Under the pieces are notes generated by a model that worked only from the letters and a program-made list of their open reading frames with translations, ran no database searches and was not told the origin of the DNA. Both the position numbers and the translations under genes were made by a program. Shown here piece by piece: positions 5,853 through 7,545 of a stretch of 7,545 bases of DNA (within the stretch, counting starts at the first letter, position 1; each line of letters opens with the position of its first letter). This DNA is from Candidatus Aenigmatarchaeota archaeon (GTDB taxonomy: Archaea > Aenigmatarchaeota > Aenigmatarchaeia > PWEA01 > JACQIF01), in assembly GCA_016198635.1 (NCBI GenBank), contig JACQIF010000039.1:1-7545 (forward strand). Reading direction: 5' to 3'.

Positions 5853-6473
5853 TCAGTCTTTGTGCAACCTATGAACAGCAAGCATTCTCTGCACTACAGT
5901 CAATGCGGCCAGCATGGAACCTAACGCAACTATCTGCGTTGCATAAACCGGATTAACAAACCACACAGCCATCGAAACAAATATAAGCACGAGACGTTCG
6001 GCGCGTTCGAGCACACCGCCCATCTTTGCGAGTGCCTCTGGGTCCGTGACGACCTTCCTATGGTCGGCATACGCACGGGCGAACGTAGTCATAGTCGTGC
6101 CGAAGAACAGCATCAGCGCAAGCCACGCCCAGCCGGGCAGAATCCAGTCTGCGTAACCGAAGGCCATCAGTCCAAAGAGCAACGCTGCCTCGACAAAGCG
6201 ATCAGTCATCCCGTCAAGGTACGCGCCATAGTTCGTCGCTTGGCCGCGCACGCGCGCAACGCCGCCGTCTATCGCGTCCATCGCTGCCGCTGCCACGAAC
6301 GCAGCAAGAGCAGCAAGCAATCGGTGTTGCAAAAGCAGGTAAAGGCCTATGACAGCAGGAACCAAAGAAACAACGGTCCACATATTCGGCGTAAGCGGCA
6401 GACGCGCGAACAGAATCCCGACCTTTATGCTGAAGCGCTTGCTCGCGTCAGGCAGCATCGACTTGAAAGCCAT
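5853..6473 (-). CDS. CDP-alcohol phosphatidyltransferase, probable archaetidylinositol phosphate synthase
   Basis: This membrane enzyme of 206 residues transfers a phospholipid moiety from a CDP-activated lipid to an alcohol. It carries a perfect family signature, D-x2-DG-x2-AR-x8-G-x3-D-x3-D: D66, D69-G70, A73-R74, G83, D87 and D91. These aspartates bind the metal ions. Hydrophobic segments surround it at about 33-48, 51-65, 92-103, 106-124, 150-168 and 175-192, fitting the six-helix fold. The head-group alcohol cannot be read from the signature. The gene starts 2 nt after the stop of inositol-1-phosphate synthase, so inositol 1-phosphate is the likely acceptor and CDP-archaeol the likely donor, giving archaetidylinositol phosphate, as in the route described in Methanothermobacter. 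Phosphatidylglycerophosphate-type activity is the main alternative. Start ATG 6473 fits the operon spacing. Confidence 0.9.
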   Translation of the reverse strand: MAFKSMLPDASKRFSIKVGILFARLPLTPNMWTVVSLVPAVIGLYLLLQHRLLAALAAFVAAAAMDAIDGGVARVRGQATNYGAYLDGMTDRFVEAALLFGLMAFGYADWILPGWAWLALMLFFGTTMTTFARAYADHRKVVTDPEALAKMGGVLERAERLVLIFVSMAVWFVNPVYATQIVALGSMLAALTVVQRMLAVHRLHKD

Positions 6474-6475
6474 AA

Positions 6476-7545
6476 CTACCGCTCGCGTTCGCCTTTTATA
6501 AACTCTTCGACCATGCGGCGTGCCACGTCGTCAGGGTACTGAACAGGCGGGTGCTTCTTCAGGTATGCAGAAAGCGAGATTAGTGGGCCGCCGACGCCGC
6601 GGTCTTTCGCGATCTTGGCCCCGCGTATGGCGTCTATCGCAACGCCCGCGGAGTTAGGCGAGTCTTCGACGCTCAAGCGCAGCTCGAGCTCTATCGGCAC
6701 ATCGCCGAACTTCCTGCCTTCTATGCGGATGAAACAGACTTTGTTGTCGTTCTGCCACGGGACGTAATCTGAGGGCCCGATATGTATGTTCTCCGCTGGA
6801 AGCGGCGCAGGCAGCTGCGACTGGACTGACTCTGTCTTCGATATCTTCTTTGACTTAAGCCTCGAACGCTCGAGCATGTTCAGAAAGTCTGTGTTGCCGC
6901 CTGTATTGAGCTGGTACGTGCGGTCGATCTTGACGCCGCGATCCGAGAAGAGCTTCACGAGCGTTCTGTGCACGATCGTGGCGCCGACCTGCGATTTTAT
7001 GTCGTCGCCCACTATTGGCACGCCAGCGTCCGTGAAGCGCTGCGCCCACTCTGGGCGCGAGGCGATGAAGACAGGCATGCAGTTGACGAATGCCACACCA
7101 GCCTCGAGCGCTGCGTTCGCGTAGTACTCTGTGGCTTCCTGCGAGCCTACGGGCATGTAGTTTATCAGGACGTCTGCTTTGGTCTCCTTCAGTACGCGAA
7201 CGACATCCACAGGCGGCGCGTCTGAAATGACAAACCGACGGTCTTCAGGATAGTCCTTCATATGTGTTGCGACACCATCGAACACAGGCCCTTTCTGGAC
7301 GGTGACACCTATGCGCGGGACGTTCTTGCAGAACGTTTTTGTGCAGTTGGGCTTCGCAAAGATCGCCTCACCGAGGTCACGGCCAATCTTGCGCTTGTCT
7401 ATGTCGAACGCCGCGACCGGCGTTACGTCAGCCACGCGGTAGCCGCCCATCGTGTTGTGCATCAGGCCCGGCACGGCCTCGTCGTTGGCCTTTACGTGCG
7501 CGTAATAGTAGAGACTCTGCACAAGCGACGAGCAGCAGTTGCCGA
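6476..7545 (-). CDS. ino1: myo-Inositol-1-phosphate synthase (5' end cut by the window edge)
   Basis: This NAD-dependent cytosolic enzyme isomerises glucose 6-phosphate to inositol 1-phosphate, the first step toward inositol lipids. About 355 residues are visible and the frame stays open to the right edge. The first full codons read [14 protein letters not shown], part of the N-terminal nucleotide-binding loop, so only about ten residues are missing, and the GTG at 7522 is an internal valine. Counting that G as 1, conserved blocks are NYMPVGSQ (128-135), GDDIKSQ (179-185), [12 protein letters not shown] (212-223), SKKISKT (231-237), HIGPSDYVP (254-262) and [10 protein letters not shown] (291-300). 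These are typical of the short archaeal/actinobacterial class (COG1260), which lacks the eukaryotic insertions. It leads a tight operon with the phosphatidyltransferase. Its promoter lies outside the window. Confidence 0.96.
   Translation of the reverse strand, partial: GNCCSSLVQSLYYYAHVKANDEAVPGLMHNTMGGYRVADVTPVAAFDIDKRKIGRDLGEAIFAKPNCTKTFCKNVPRIGVTVQKGPVFDGVATHMKDYPEDRRFVISDAPPVDVVRVLKETKADVLINYMPVGSQEATEYYANAALEAGVAFVNCMPVFIASRPEWAQRFTDAGVPIVGDDIKSQVGATIVHRTLVKLFSDRGVKIDRTYQLNTGGNTDFLNMLERSRLKSKKISKTESVQSQLPAPLPAENIHIGPSDYVPWQNDNKVCFIRIEGRKFGDVPIELELRLSVEDSPNSAGVAIDAIRGAKIAKDRGVGGPLISLSAYLKKHPPVQYPDDVARRMVEEFIKGERER

Noticed and set aside
6060..6542. Plus-strand open frame of 160 codons opposite the phosphatidyltransferase
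   Set aside because: It lies antisense to an enzyme with a perfect signature motif. Its translation is low-complexity and basic.
1..7545. Mobile element, CRISPR array, tRNA/rRNA or defence system
   Set aside because: No terminal repeats, spaced repeat arrays, transposase or integrase motifs, or tRNA-like folds were seen. Every long frame is accounted for by housekeeping or unidentified small genes.

Overview
The window comes from an archaeal chromosome. The evidence is an MCM replicative helicase, a TFS-type RNA polymerase cleavage factor, an OB-fold/winged-helix protein of the RPA type, the two enzymes of the archaeal inositol-phospholipid route, and TATA-like boxes about 26 nt upstream of several start codons. 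Coding DNA is moderately GC-rich with heavy use of ATA for isoleucine. The exact lineage cannot be fixed from the sequence. The wording of the MCM loosely recalls DPANN-type archaea (Micrarchaeota/Diapherotrites), but that is only an impression.

Layout. Positions 1-197 hold the 3' end of an unidentified, AT-richer gene. Positions 198-289 form the mcm promoter region, with a TTCACG repeat cluster, a 10-bp palindrome and a TATA box. Then come mcm (290-2365) and the RPA-like gene (2422-3159) on the + strand, a replication pair whose proteins end in look-alike winged-helix tails. A Yip1-type membrane protein (3224-3742, +) and TFS (3808-4146, +) follow. A second Yip1-type protein (4149-4736, -) converges on TFS. 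It shares a 66-bp divergent promoter with a PHP-domain phosphoesterase (4803-5459, +). The right side is a minus-strand cluster read from the right edge inward: myo-inositol-1-phosphate synthase (truncated by the window end), a CDP-alcohol phosphatidyltransferase starting 2 nt after its stop, and a small unidentified protein 18 nt further on.

How the genes work together. MCM unwinds DNA at the fork and the RPA-like protein probably binds the single strands. TFS rescues backtracked RNA polymerase. The synthase makes inositol 1-phosphate from glucose 6-phosphate, and the phosphatidyltransferase probably couples it to CDP-archaeol to give archaetidylinositol phosphate, so the right-hand operon makes membrane lipid head groups. 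The two Yip1-type proteins are predicted multi-pass membrane proteins of unknown role.

Most of this is core archaeal housekeeping, and I see no mobile element, CRISPR array, tRNA or rRNA. No gap between genes exceeds 100 bases. The points most worth a second look are the operator-like repeats before mcm, the shared C-terminal domain of MCM and its neighbour, the unusual MCM P-loop, the Yip1 pair around TFS, the paired leaderless promoter, and the unidentified third gene of the inositol-lipid operon.
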